From the NCBI GenBank assembly GCA_024811115.1, contig JAKOGH010001195.1, positions 248,001 through 312,000 on the forward strand: a stretch of 64,000 nucleotides of DNA. The letters are read 5' to 3'. Of the stretch, positions 23,283 through 32,862 are shown one piece after another. The position numbers were made by a program, and so were the translations under genes. The number at the start of each line of letters is the position of its first letter. Positions within the stretch are counted from its first letter, which is position 1. The notes beneath the pieces are model-generated. The model was not told where the DNA came from, searched no databases, and worked only from the letters and a program-made list of their open reading frames with translations. This stretch comes from Terana coerulea (taxonomy: Eukaryota > Basidiomycota > Agaricomycetes > Polyporales > Phanerochaetaceae).

Positions 23283-24490
23283 ATGGACTTCGACACATAC
23301 ACTCGCATCCAGCACCTGCGGCCGTTCTCCGAGTTTGACTTTGCGATGAACCAAGAGCACTCCCTCCGCGCCTCATCGTTCGACTTCTTCCCGACGGAGA
23401 TCATCAGTGAACTCCCTGAGGTACCGGACTTCACGCGGCCTATTTCGCCTACTTTGTAAGTCGTGTACGTCTTAGCTGGTGTAAAGACGCACCTAACATA
23501 TGTTCTCTTCAGCTCGGATCCGTGCGACACTTCTCCGGCGTCGTCTTCGACGAATTTCTCAGATGAGGCATATGTCCCGCCGACTCCTGAATCCCTGTAT
23601 CACCCGTACGACGACTTCACATACGACGAGCCGTCCTCATACTCTCCCCCTTCGCCCTTTGCGAGCCCACCGCTTTCCGCATTTTCCGTAGATGCACTGA
23701 GGACATCCGCCGCCTCGAGCCCGCCAAGCCCCATGCGCATGTCTTCCAGTCCGCCGCCCTCATCCGAGTATCCGAGTTCGGACTCTGATGCGGAAGGAGA
23801 GGCAGGCTGCGAGGAGACCAGCGAATACGCGGAGAGTTCGGCGTCAGACGACTCGGATGCCGACTCTGACGACGACTACGATCCAACTTCGCGCCGTGCA
23901 CGCATCCGCCAGGCAGCGTCTAGATCTGCCTCTGCCTCTGGGCCGAAGCTGAAGAGCTCCCGCCGCGTTGCGGCCGCCCCGTACCCCTCTCCACACCTCC
24001 CCACTCCCCACGCTCTCCTTCCTCTCTGCCGTTCAGCGTGCACCGCGCCAAGCCCGCGCAGATCATCCGCACCGCCGGGCGCGCCACCAAAGTGCCCGCC
24101 GCGGCCCACCGCACGCCCATCCCCGTCACGCTCCCGGGCGGCGCGGCAGGGTTCCGGTGCGCGCACTGCGGGTACGTGCAGCAGCACGCGCGTGCGCACG
24201 ACTTCGTGCGGCACCTCGCGCGGCACGCGCCCGCCACGGACCACTGGGTGTGCACTGGCGTGCCCGCGCACCGCGCCGCCGACTTCGGCGTGCCGGCGGC
24301 GGGCGTCGGGGGCGAGGCGCGCGAGTGGCGGGGCACGGCGTACGTCGGCGGGTGCTGGCGCGCGTTCGTGCGCCAGGACGCGCGGACACGGCATCTACAG
24401 CATCCGCGGCACGGGTGTGTGCACGAGAGCCGGCCGCAGAAGCGGTGGCATAATGGCGCGGGCGTGGAAGTAAAGGCTGGGAGGAAGTGA
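23283..24490 (+). CDS. ZnF D: C2H2-like zinc-finger protein
   Basis: Start MDFDTYTRIQHLRPFSEFDF at 23283. Intron 1 is GTAAGT..CTCTTCAG (about 23456-23513). A long acidic Ser/Asp/Glu-rich stretch (ESSASDDSDADSDDDYD) is stronger than in its paralogues and looks like an activation or interaction region. The frame then changes; removing 23981-24036 (GTACCC..GTTCAG, 56 nt) restores it into VHRAKPAQIIRTAGRATK and the C-terminal module CAHCGYVQQHARAHDFVRHL, VCTGVP, TAYVGGCWRAFVRQDARTRH and GCVHE. Probable nuclear DNA-binding protein. Its 3' end is only 229 bp from the convergent BTB e, so the 3' UTRs may overlap. Confidence 0.78.
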
Positions 24491-24718
24491 ATGTCTCTGC
24501 TCGCATTGCTGGGCTAGGCCGTCGGATTCATACTAGCTGTATCCCGTAGCGTTGTTTGTGACGTTTTGCGAGGCTTGCACTGTCGTCTGCGTTCATGCAA
24601 TGTGTATAACTCTATTCTTTTTAGTGTCTTTTGCTCGCGAGTTCAACTGTTGTGTCGGATCTCTCTTACATACTACTGTACTGTTGTGACCCTTTCAGTA
24701 CAAGTAAAACTTATTTTA

Positions 24719-25863
24719 TCATTGAAACCACTTACGTGGTCCCAGATCGAATATTTCGGGAAGCCTGTCCCATATACTCTTGACCATCTGTGCAATGCCG
24801 CTTTTGACTTCCAGCGTACACCCTGCACATAATTTCCAGGTATGCGACTGTTTTTGTAGCTTCATGTGGGCCCCGATCGGGTCAGCGTAGTGCGCCATCC
24901 CAACGGCTTGGAAGCCATAAAGCATGTGCTCGCGTCTCTGCGTGAGTTCGTAGGCTTTCTGCGCGCAGGGGGTCGTCCAATCCTCCATGTGCATCCAGAC
25001 GTCTTCTGCCCACTCTTCCGTACAGTTTTCGAAAAATGCCGGCTCGTCGAGGACCGCGTGGACTACCGGAAAGTCCTTGGCAAGGACGTGCTTCCCCTTC
25101 CAGCAGCGCAGTTGGTCGTTGGCATTGAGAAGGTCCCATTGTGTTGACCGATACAAGTGGCATGAGTTGTACATGGTGTCCTGGTGCGTTCCAACTGGCG
25201 CAAATTAGTCTTGCGTAGACAGGACGTAGAAAGCGGCAGGAAGGATGGAAGGGACCTTGAAGTCGATTGCAAACCGGATCGCGGTGGCAGCGTCCAGCAA
25301 GACTTTGGGCCCCACTGTTGCCTCGGGCTCCCCAATGCCGGGCCAGCTCTGTTGCAGACTATCCTTGTCGGCCCAAAAATGGAGGAACTCAGGGAGTGGT
25401 CTTTGGCCATTGCTGTTCGACGTGATGTACGACAGCTTCCCAAATCGAGTCGGTTTGGTACTTGCGGCCCATCTGTGCTAGCCCATAGGCTACAGTATCG
25501 TCCTCCTGCTTGAAGAGTGGAGAGCTACAGCATAAGAGCGATGAGATGGGCAGCCGAGACAGATATGTTAACACACCCCGGTTTGTATAAGACCTCAAGC
25601 AGGGCCGCAAAGTCTTCTGCCTTGTCAGGAAGGTTGACCAGCGGAACTCCGTCATACGCCTCCTGTCCTCCGCCGGCTGGAAAAGAAAGCATGTCGGCGA
25701 AGACAAGCGAATGGCGAGATAATAATGCCGAGTGAACACGAAAAAGGACGGTTTGATTCTCCTTCAACCGAGCTGCGATGGCCAGGTCTCCATCCGAGTA
25801 GTAGAGTGTCTCATGGCGATGCAATAGCTGCGCCATACCTGTGCCTTGGGAAGAGCTTGACAT
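24719..25863 (-). pseudogene. BTB e: BTB/POZ gene with frameshift and stop
   Basis: Exon 1 starts at 25863 (MSSSSQGTGMAQLLHRHETL) and contains GDLAIAARLKENQTVLFRVH, SRHSLVFADMLSFPAG and VNLPDKAEDFAALLEVLYKP. The second exon gives YGLAQMGRKYQTDSIWEAVV, then one extra base near 25395-25400 breaks the frame between QWPKT and LPEFLHFWADKD. An in-frame TAA at 25207-25205 follows VLSTQD. Further on the frame is clean: STQWDLLNANDQLRCWKGKH, ADPIGAHMKLQKQSHTWKLC and WDRLPEIFDLG, ending at GTAAGT, the family's terminal-intron donor. Two independent lesions make it a likely pseudogene. Divergent from ZnF E with a 403-bp shared spacer. Confidence 0.8.
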
Positions 25864-26056
25864 AGCTGAGCAACAAATGGATACGGAGAACTCAACTTGG
25901 GATGCGCCGGTGACGAACGTCACTGTCACGGTAAAGCCCTCAGAGCGCCGAGACTACGGCAAGGGCGGCATGAGGAAAATGCGTGGCTGCCTCGTGTATC
26001 AAAAGAGCACCGTGCCTTGACCGTACACTCACTTCACATCCCTTCACAGTCTCCTC

Positions 26057-26105
26057 TATAATCACACTGATCTCCGTACACGGAAGGTAGTACTGATAAT
26101 CACAC
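26057..26105 (+). promoter_or_regulatory. Paired TATAATCAC/GATAATCAC motifs upstream of ZnF E
   Basis: TATAATCACA at 26057-26066 and ATAATCACAC at 26096-26105, with GGAAGGTAG between them; the same order and intervening GGAAGGTAG occur upstream of ZnF C. The spacer is shared with the divergent BTB e. Confidence 0.5.
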
Positions 26106-26196
26106 GACCTGCCTTATCGAGCGTGGAAATTCTAAGAAGCGAGCGAGCACCGCTGCCCCGGCAGACCCGCCCTTGCCCTCGTCCCTCACCCTGGCC

Positions 26197-26253
26197 GTAT
26201 AAAGTGCAGCGACAATGGCTTTGCATTCTGCACCCCTCGCCCCCGGATCGTGA
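26197..26253 (+). promoter_or_regulatory. ZnF E TATA box and 13-codon upstream ORF
   Basis: GTATAAAG at 26197-26204 is followed by ACAATGGCTTTG. That ATG (26215) opens a 12-residue frame, MALHSAPLAPGS, closed by TGA at 26253, 12 nt before the ZnF E start. In ZnF B and C the equivalent ATG is in frame with the protein. It may be a translational uORF or a conserved initiator sequence. Confidence 0.45.
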
Positions 26254-26265
26254 CACGCCCCCGCC

Positions 26266-27571
26266 ATGGATCCCTCCTTCTTCTCCATCGTGCCCAGCGA
26301 CCCCCCACCGAGTTGGGACACGCTCGACCAGTGCACCGGCGAGCAATGTGACGACGGCTTACAGTCCACCCCCTCCCCGTGCCCGTACGACAGCGAAGAA
26401 GAAAACGAAGAGTTCATGGAGCCTGGCCCAAGATCTGGTTCATGGCATGCCTCGTTCTTCAGGTGGGACTCTAGGGACACGTTCGGTCTAGAAATGACGT
26501 GAGTTCTGTCATTTATACAATGCGACGCATCTCAGCTCCGCAAACAGATGGGGACTTGGATTATACAATGACGATGCGCTTAAAGAGCGACTTATGCCCT
26601 CTTCGTTTGGCGGTCGCCTGAAGGTCCCTTCACAGTACGACCAGCCTCGCGTGGCGCCCATCGCCCCGATCCCGTTCATAGTCCCGCTTCCCGATGAGGT
26701 TGAGGCTAAATACGCCCCTTCTTCCTCCTTCATAACTTCTCCCAGAGGAGTTCCCTGGTCCAGGGCCTCGCTATATGAGTATATTAACTCCCTCCCCATG
26801 GCGGAAACCCCCGGCACATTCACACAGGCAGATCCGTCATATGCAACCCCGCAGTCTCTCGAAGAGCAATCACCTATCTGCTTGCCTGCGTTGGACGCAT
26901 GCATCACACCGCCCACAACGCCGTCGCGTCCGAGCAAAGGCAAGGGACGCGCCACTCCGCCCGACGCGCCGCGCCGCGGCTGGAAGACGCCGGCGCGCTC
27001 TCGTGCCACGCTTGCCCGCCAAGCCGCCCGCCCGTACCCTACTCCATCCTCCCCCGCGTCTTCGGTCGCATCGTCCTCCTCTTCCGTCACCACCACCAGC
27101 ACTGCCGCCGTCAAGCCCGCCATCTTACGCCGCACTGCATCACGCGCTATCCAGCTGCCCGCCGTCATCGCCGCCACGCCGCCGGTTCCGCACGCGATCC
27201 CGAACCTGCACCCCTCGAAGTGCCCGCTCTGCGGCGATCCGTTCCGCAACCCCAAGGACGTTCGGCGACACGTCAACACTCACTTCAAGAAGGACGATGT
27301 TGTGTGCATCGGTGTCCCGGCGGAGATGGCGGCTGAGTACGGTATCGGAATGGTGGTGGACGAGCACGGCGGCGTCGCGCCGCATGGCCTCGGGATGTAT
27401 AAGGGCAAGAACTATGCGGGCGGGTGCTGGAAGACGTTCAGCCGGCTCGACGCGCTGCAGCGACATCTGCGGGGCAAGGGCTGTGGCTGCGTGAACCTCG
27501 AACATGTGCCGGAGAAGCAGTGGTCTGACGGGGCGCGCTTGATTGCTGAGGGGACGGATGGGGCCGAGTAG
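26266..27571 (+). CDS. ZnF E: C2H2-like zinc-finger protein, intact
   Basis: Start MDPSFFSIVPSDPPPSWDTL at 26266. An intron (GTGAGT..GCAAACAG, about 26499-26547) joins TFGLEMT to WGLGLYNDDALKERL. An acidic N-terminal part (YDSEEENEEFMEPG) is followed by the basic strip RPSKGKGRATPPDAP and the C-terminal module CPLCGDPFRNPKDVRRHVNT, VCIGVP, YGIGMV, NYAGGCWKTFSRLDALQRHL and GCVN. The 66-nt linker segment 27034-27099 (GTACCC..CACCAG) is in frame and stop-free, so may be an optional intron. Likely DNA-binding regulator; no target known. Divergent from BTB e, convergent with BTB f. Confidence 0.82.
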
Positions 27572-28017
27572 ACGAGTCGTGAGTTTCCTGCATGCACCCA
27601 AGCTCAAGCTCGCGGCCATCTCCTTGCGCGCACGAACATACCAGCGCACCGACACGGATATAGTCACATGTTTACCTCGCCGGTCCTCCCATCGTCCATA
27701 GCCGGTCTGTCGACGCACGTCTCCTTTCCGCTTCTCTGATTCTACGTTATTTTTGCTCTATATTGCCTCCACGTATCATCTCACTGTATCTTTCATCATG
27801 TTTCCTGCGTTCCTCCGTTCAAATTAGCAGCTTACCGACCCAGACCGTGCAAACTCTCAATCTTCATTGTGCTTGTATTAGTGTACGACCACCGCACTGC
27901 AATAATGTAATCAACATTTGAATACGCACATCCAGGACTGAAGCCTGCAACTGCATTCGGCATATTACGGAGGCGGACTACACTTTTGCTGCTACAAAGA
28001 ATTTGTATTTTGTCTGC

Positions 28018-29258
28018 TCAAACGTCATGATTGCACTGTTCAAAAGGCCTTCGGTATGCAGTACATGCGGACGAAGAAGCAAGCGCGTACATGGCTTCCA
28101 GATTGAAGGTATTTGGCAGTTCATCCCAGATCTTTCTCGCTCGTTGTGTGATCTTTTCTTCGACCGCGCGCCGGCAAGGCGGACACAGCTTCCAGCTGTC
28201 CGCTGCCTTCAGCAGGGCCATGTACGCCGCAATTGGGTCCGCGCGATTCATCTCCCTTGCAAACATCCTGTCTTCGTGCGCATTGAAGAGCTTGTCTGCT
28301 ATCTTGTGGCACGGTGAGAAAAAGCGACCAGGGCCCGACGTCGTCATAGCGTCATCTCCATCCGTTCCGGCGCCGTAAGCCTCCCACTCTAGGTCTGCAT
28401 CACACTTGGCAGCGAGTTTGGCGAGGAGGAAAACACCATAAACATCTTGTAGCTGTTTCCCGAGGACGTACTTGCCCTTGTAGTACCGAAGCTCGTCTGC
28501 GTCATCGAGAAGGTCCCACCGCGCAGTCCAATATTGTTGTGTTCGTGACCATATCACGAAGCCTGGTGACAAGAGGGCTTTCTTCTGCAGAATGTCCTGC
28601 GTTGACAGGACGTAAAACGCTGCCGGCAGAATGGACGTAACTTTGAAATCCACCGCCAAGCGAATCGCAGACGCCGCTTCCGGCAGCACCCTGCACAAGG
28701 CTTTGTAATCATTGTATGTGAAGTTGCGAGTCCAACCGTCTTGCCTGGGGAGATCGGGTTCAGTCCAGAAATGAAGGAACTCGGCAAACGTCCTGGGCCA
28801 TTGCTTCTCTAAGTGATGCACGACCGCTTTGCAAATGGAGTCGATTTGATACTTGCGCCCCATCTGCATCAGCCCATAGGCTGTGACAGCAAACTCTCTG
28901 TCATTGTCCTCGAAAAACGGGGACCTACAGAAATAATCAGCTGCGCGTTATGACAGTTATGAATAGCGTACCCAGGGTTGTAGAAAACTTCCAGAAGTGC
29001 TCCGAAGTCCTCTGCCTTGTCTGGGAGGTTAACTTGTGGGACTCCGTCGTACAACTCGTGCCCTGCGGCGCCAGCCGGGAAGGACAACATATCTGCGAAG
29101 ACGGGCGAATGAAGAGAAAGTATCGAGGAGTGGACGCGAAATAGAGATGTTAGCCCTTCATTTGATGGCGCGGCGATGACTAGGTCGCCGTCTAGGTAGT
29201 ACAGCGTCTCGTGGCGTGACATTTGCGGCGGGGCAACATTTTCGGAAGAGCCAGACAT
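28018..29258 (-). CDS. BTB f: BTB/POZ-domain protein, the only unbroken copy
   Basis: Exon 1 (29258 to about 28977) encodes MSGSSENVAPPQMSRHETLY, GDLVIAAPSNEGLTSLFRVH, ILSLHSPVFADMLSFPAG and VNLPDKAEDFGALLEVFYNP. An intron at GTACGC separates it from FFEDNDREFAVTAYGLMQMG and a roughly 280-residue second exon with no stop. The second part has AIRLAVDFKVTSILPAAFYV, ELRYYKGKYVLGKQ, NRADPIAAYMALLKA, WKLCPPCRRAVEEKITQRAR and WDELPNTFNL. The CPPC pair and the W..LP..F tail recur in every paralogue. BTB domains dimerise and often bind cullin-3, but no partner domain such as Kelch is present, so the role stays open. The exact 3' end may involve the terminal intron seen in BTB c and g. Confidence 0.82.
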
Positions 29259-29423
29259 AGCCTTGCTACGTGACAGGTAGTCGCGATGAGTCTTCTGCAG
29301 GCTTCAGCAGGAACATTTTGGTCATCGCGGAACACCTACTTATTTATGCCGAATGCTTAGTGTGTGTCCCCTTCACAATCGAGCCTAAGAGCTCGATTAG
29401 ACGAGGTCATTAGCAGGTAGAGG

Positions 29424-30146
29424 CAGTCTCGTTCACAGACGCACAGAGCAGGAGGTAACAAACTGATGGTATCAGTTTGTTATCGGACTACAAAAGTCCG
29501 CCTGCAGAGCTTGCTCTGTAGCGTCTGGTGACTTTGCGTAGACGGGTGTAGATAAGGAGCACGTGAGCGCTGGGTAAGAAACTTTTGTGACGATGCTTCA
29601 AGCCGCTACTAACAACGGGTTTACTCGGCGCCTACATGACAGCTGAAAAATCGCGTCTCGCTATGCGGCATACACATCTACGCTTGGTATAAAAATTGAG
29701 AAACATCTTGAAAATTCTTTTTTGGTATCTATTCATACGCTGGAATTATCAGTAGGACTCATGTTGGGTATATCCCTCCCAGTATGCATAATGAGAAGAC
29801 AGTCCCTTGTTGTGCAGGTTACTGGCACCCTTGCAATGACTTACTCATCATAAAAATATTCTTGCATATAGTTTTCAGAGATGCCAATCAACTTAAGATG
29901 TAGAACGGATGACAGATGGTAGCTAAGAAGAGGACCAATTCAATATCTCAACCATGAAACCGAGGGCGCTAGCCCATATACAAACGCGTTACTTACTTCA
30001 ATACAACAGATAAGCGCCACGTGAATCTCATCTACACCCGTCTAAGCCAAAGTCACCAGACTCTTGACGCACGTATCTGCAAGCCCCAATTTGTAGTCGA
30101 TAACAAATTACTTACTAGTGCGCCAAGAGTCTGGAACCGAGACTAG
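29424..30146. mobile_element. Foldback-type element with ~140-bp imperfect inverted arms
   Basis: The left arm (about 29424-29572) and right arm (about 30010-30146) are inverted copies: GTCTGGTGACTTTG is exact on both sides and CGGGTGTAGAT, CACGTG, TTGTTATCG and ACTACAAA also match. The interior (about 440 bp) has no coding frame of note. Outer limits and target duplication could not be fixed by eye. It occupies the place where BTB f would be expected to have a divergent ZnF partner. Confidence 0.6.
29456..29482. repeat. Perfect 12-bp stem hairpin
   Basis: TAACAAACTGAT (29456-29467), a 3-nt loop GGT, then ATCAGTTTGTTA (29471-29482). It lies only in the left arm of the foldback element; the right arm keeps just the TAACAAA part. 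Confidence 0.8.
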
Positions 30147-30429
30147 CATTGAGGTTCAACGAGATCACCCCTATAATTTCCCACGGGTAGTCTCGTCATC
30201 TGCCATACTTGGAAACTAAGTAACTGGAAGTAGTAGAGTGGTCTCTGTACACCCAAGCTTCAAGTTCTTCAGAACGAAAGATACTCCTTCCATAGGTATA
30301 GGCCCCCTCTCCCTCATCGAGAGCAACATTCCCCTAGGCCGGCCGCGAATAGCGCTTGGCTGGAACGTATGCTATATGTACTAGTCTTGGATACCGGCCG
30401 CCTTCTTGCATTAAGTGTGCACTATAACT

Positions 30430-31670
30430 TCAATGTTGCACTGTCAGAGTATTTTTAGTACGCCCAGGACTCGGATGCTGAAGGAATTGCAGAGGCTTAC
30501 ACGGCTCCAAGTTGAATGTTTTGGGGAGGTCTTCCCAGATCTTATTAACCCGCCGTGCAATGAGGGTTGTGATATTGCGCACGCAGCTGCCGCACATGTC
30601 TAAACCCCAGCCCGCAGAGTCCATCTGAATTCGAATGTATTCTTCCATAGGGTCCGCGCAGTGAACCCACTCAACAGCCTGGTGTGGACCTCGAGGCTCT
30701 GTTCGACGTTGCCGTGCAATTTGTTCTGCTCGGTATTGACACGGGGTCGACCAAATGTCCTCGAGTGAAGCACCACCATATTCTTCTTCATCAGCCTCCT
30801 TGCTCCCCTCCTCCTTCGCCCACTCCCCGAAGCAACCTTGGAAAAGACGTGAGCTCTGAAACAGTCCTGCAAGCCTTTGCGCTTCCTTGGCCAGCAGGTG
30901 CTTCCCGCTGTAGTAACGGAGCCAGCTGCTGTCATCAAGGAGGTCCCATCGCGCCCGAGGATCAGGCAACTTGACCCAGGTCTCGTTAGCCCACCGTCCT
31001 GCACGCACATCGAGCGTCGATAGGTAGTAGAATGCGGCAGGGAGAATGGCAGGTACGTCAAAGTCGATCGCGAACAGTATAGCCGACGCCGGCTCCGGCA
31101 GAACCGCCTTGCCTGCGGACGCCCTCACGCTTGGCAGAGTGGACCAAGCGCGTTGCAAGCTATCGCCTGCGCCCCAGACGCAAATAAAATATGCCACGGT
31201 AGTAGGCCATTGTTGCATGATGTGGTGCGTGACTGCCTTGCAGATGGAGTCGATTTGGTACTTGCGGCCATCTGCATCAACCCGTAAGCCGTGACGGCGA
31301 AGTCTCTGTCGTCTTGCTTGAAGAGTGGAAAGCTATCGATGACAATAATGAGTTATATAGTACTTGTAAACGCGTATAACGCACCCGGGGTTGTAAAAGA
31401 CGTCGAGTAGTGCTGCAAAGTCTTCTGACTTGTCTGGCAGATAAACCAGTGGGGCACCGTGGTATGTCTCGTGTCCAGTACGATCAGCTGGAAGGACATC
31501 ATGTCGGCGAAGACTGACGAATGGCGGGAGAGCATTGAGGAATGGATTCGAAAGAGAGACGTTGAGCCTTCCTTCGATGGAGCGGCGACGACCAAATCGC
31601 CGTCTGGGTAATACAGTGTCCCGTGGCGTAAAGTCTGCGCCATAACAGCGTCGTAGGTCAAGCCAGACAT
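30430..31670 (-). pseudogene. BTB g: BTB/POZ gene with two frameshifts
   Basis: Starts MSGLTYDAVMAQTLRHGTLY at 31670 (or 18 nt upstream), with GDLVVAAPSKEGSTSLFRIH and MLSRHSSVFADMMSF. A missing base near 31490 then moves the frame before PADRTGHETYHGAPLVYLPD. A second missing base near 31268 falls in LMQM(G)RKYQIDSICK. Thereafter the reading is clean through SAILFAIDFDVPAILPAAFY, LLDDSSWLRYYSGKHLLAKE, CADPMEEYIRIQMDSAGW and WEDLPKTFNLEPC, then a GTAAGC..ACAG terminal intron to Leu-Gln-His-stop, as in BTB c. Two single-base lesions suggest a recent pseudogene or poor base accuracy. Divergent from ZnF F. Confidence 0.75.
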
Positions 31671-32618
31671 AAATTCGTTACGCGACAAGTAAATCCTAGG
31701 TAACTTTTAAATGTCAGTGGTAACGTTCGGGGCATAAGTAGTAGAAACATGCACATACGACGATTGGTCGGTCACCGTGACGGTGTGCGTCAGTTCGAAG
31801 TTGAAAGCTCTATTAGATGTCGGAGTCTAGTCAGAGCTATGAGCATAGGACCTGCGACACTTTACAACAGCAGAATATGTCCTTCGAGGAAGTAAGCTTC
31901 TATGTGGTTTTGCGTGTAAGGATAGTCTCCCTAGGCAGAGTAGACAGACTCAGATGTGACGGACGGTCGTCTGTCTGACGTCTGCTTTTCAACCGGGGTC
32001 TTAGGCACTAGTCCGCCATCAGCCGACATGCCGCTTACTCAGAGGCCAAGCAACACCAAACAACGCGTAGAGGACCGTACAACATCCCACTGCAGTCGCG
32101 TTCTGCGTGCCTACTTGTACACATATATTTTCTCAATAACATATACCCCTCTGGAACTTACCAGAAGGGATAAGAATTGCCATTCGCTTCACTGCGCCTG
32201 GCCTAGTGATTAATCAAACCATCCAGAACTATGTGGTCTTACCCGGCCTGCCTGAGCAGTGATTTTCAGTCAAATGCTGCAGAAAAGAGACAAAGGTGTA
32301 CCTATTGAAGGTGGTTCCTATGTTTTTGTATGATATGCGGAGTCTCGTCAGTATCGTGTCACAGCATCGTCGTCTTCTCCGGTGACAGAGGCAGCAGAGC
32401 GAGGGAAAGGCGCTTGATGACTAATACATCCAAATCGAGCGAGAATCGCCATATATGGGACTAGTGCTTAAGGCCCCGCGTCAGAAAACAGACTATGTAA
32501 GGAGAGTCGTTTAAGCCAGATGCCCGTCAGTGCCGTCACGGTGTTGGAAGCGAGCGCTTAGGACAAGCTGGCATAGGGGCGCCAATTCGACGCCGACGTG
32601 TGCCGATCCTGCTTTGCT
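31671..32618. other. Divergent spacer BTB g / ZnF F, left part
   Basis: No gene seen; presumably bidirectional promoter sequence. No TIRs or tandem repeats were recognised. Confidence 0.4.
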
Positions 32619-32810
32619 CTATAATCACAGTGCCTTGTAGACATGCACCATAAGCGGGAACCAGTCGTAATCATCACGCGGTCCGTTGGCTGCCGTGTGG
32701 TTACTGTTGCCGAGTGGCTGCCAGGTGTCTTTATTTCTCTCTCTCGTTCAACTCCGCAAACCGAGCCACTCCCTCCTCTATCGTCCTCGCTGTATTAAAG
32801 TACGTCGACA
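32619..32810 (+). promoter_or_regulatory. ZnF F promoter motifs
   Basis: CTATAATCAC (32619-32628) and CGTAATCATCACG (32666-32678) match the paired motifs of ZnF C and E. A GTATTAAAG TATA-like box is near 32793, followed by CGACAATGG and TTTTGCACCCC, which align with the ZnF E leader. Confidence 0.45.
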
Positions 32811-32862
32811 ATGGATTCTCATTTTGCACCCCACCACCTTCGGAACGCGGAGCACCCGCACC

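Noticed and set aside
29424..30146. LTR retrotransposon
   Set aside because: The repeated ends are inverted, not direct, and no reverse transcriptase or integrase frame is present.
13783..31490. Programmed ribosomal frameshifting in BTB genes
   Set aside because: The shifts lie at different places in different copies, have no shared slippery heptamer, and coexist with nonsense codons and deletions, so decay or base error is simpler.
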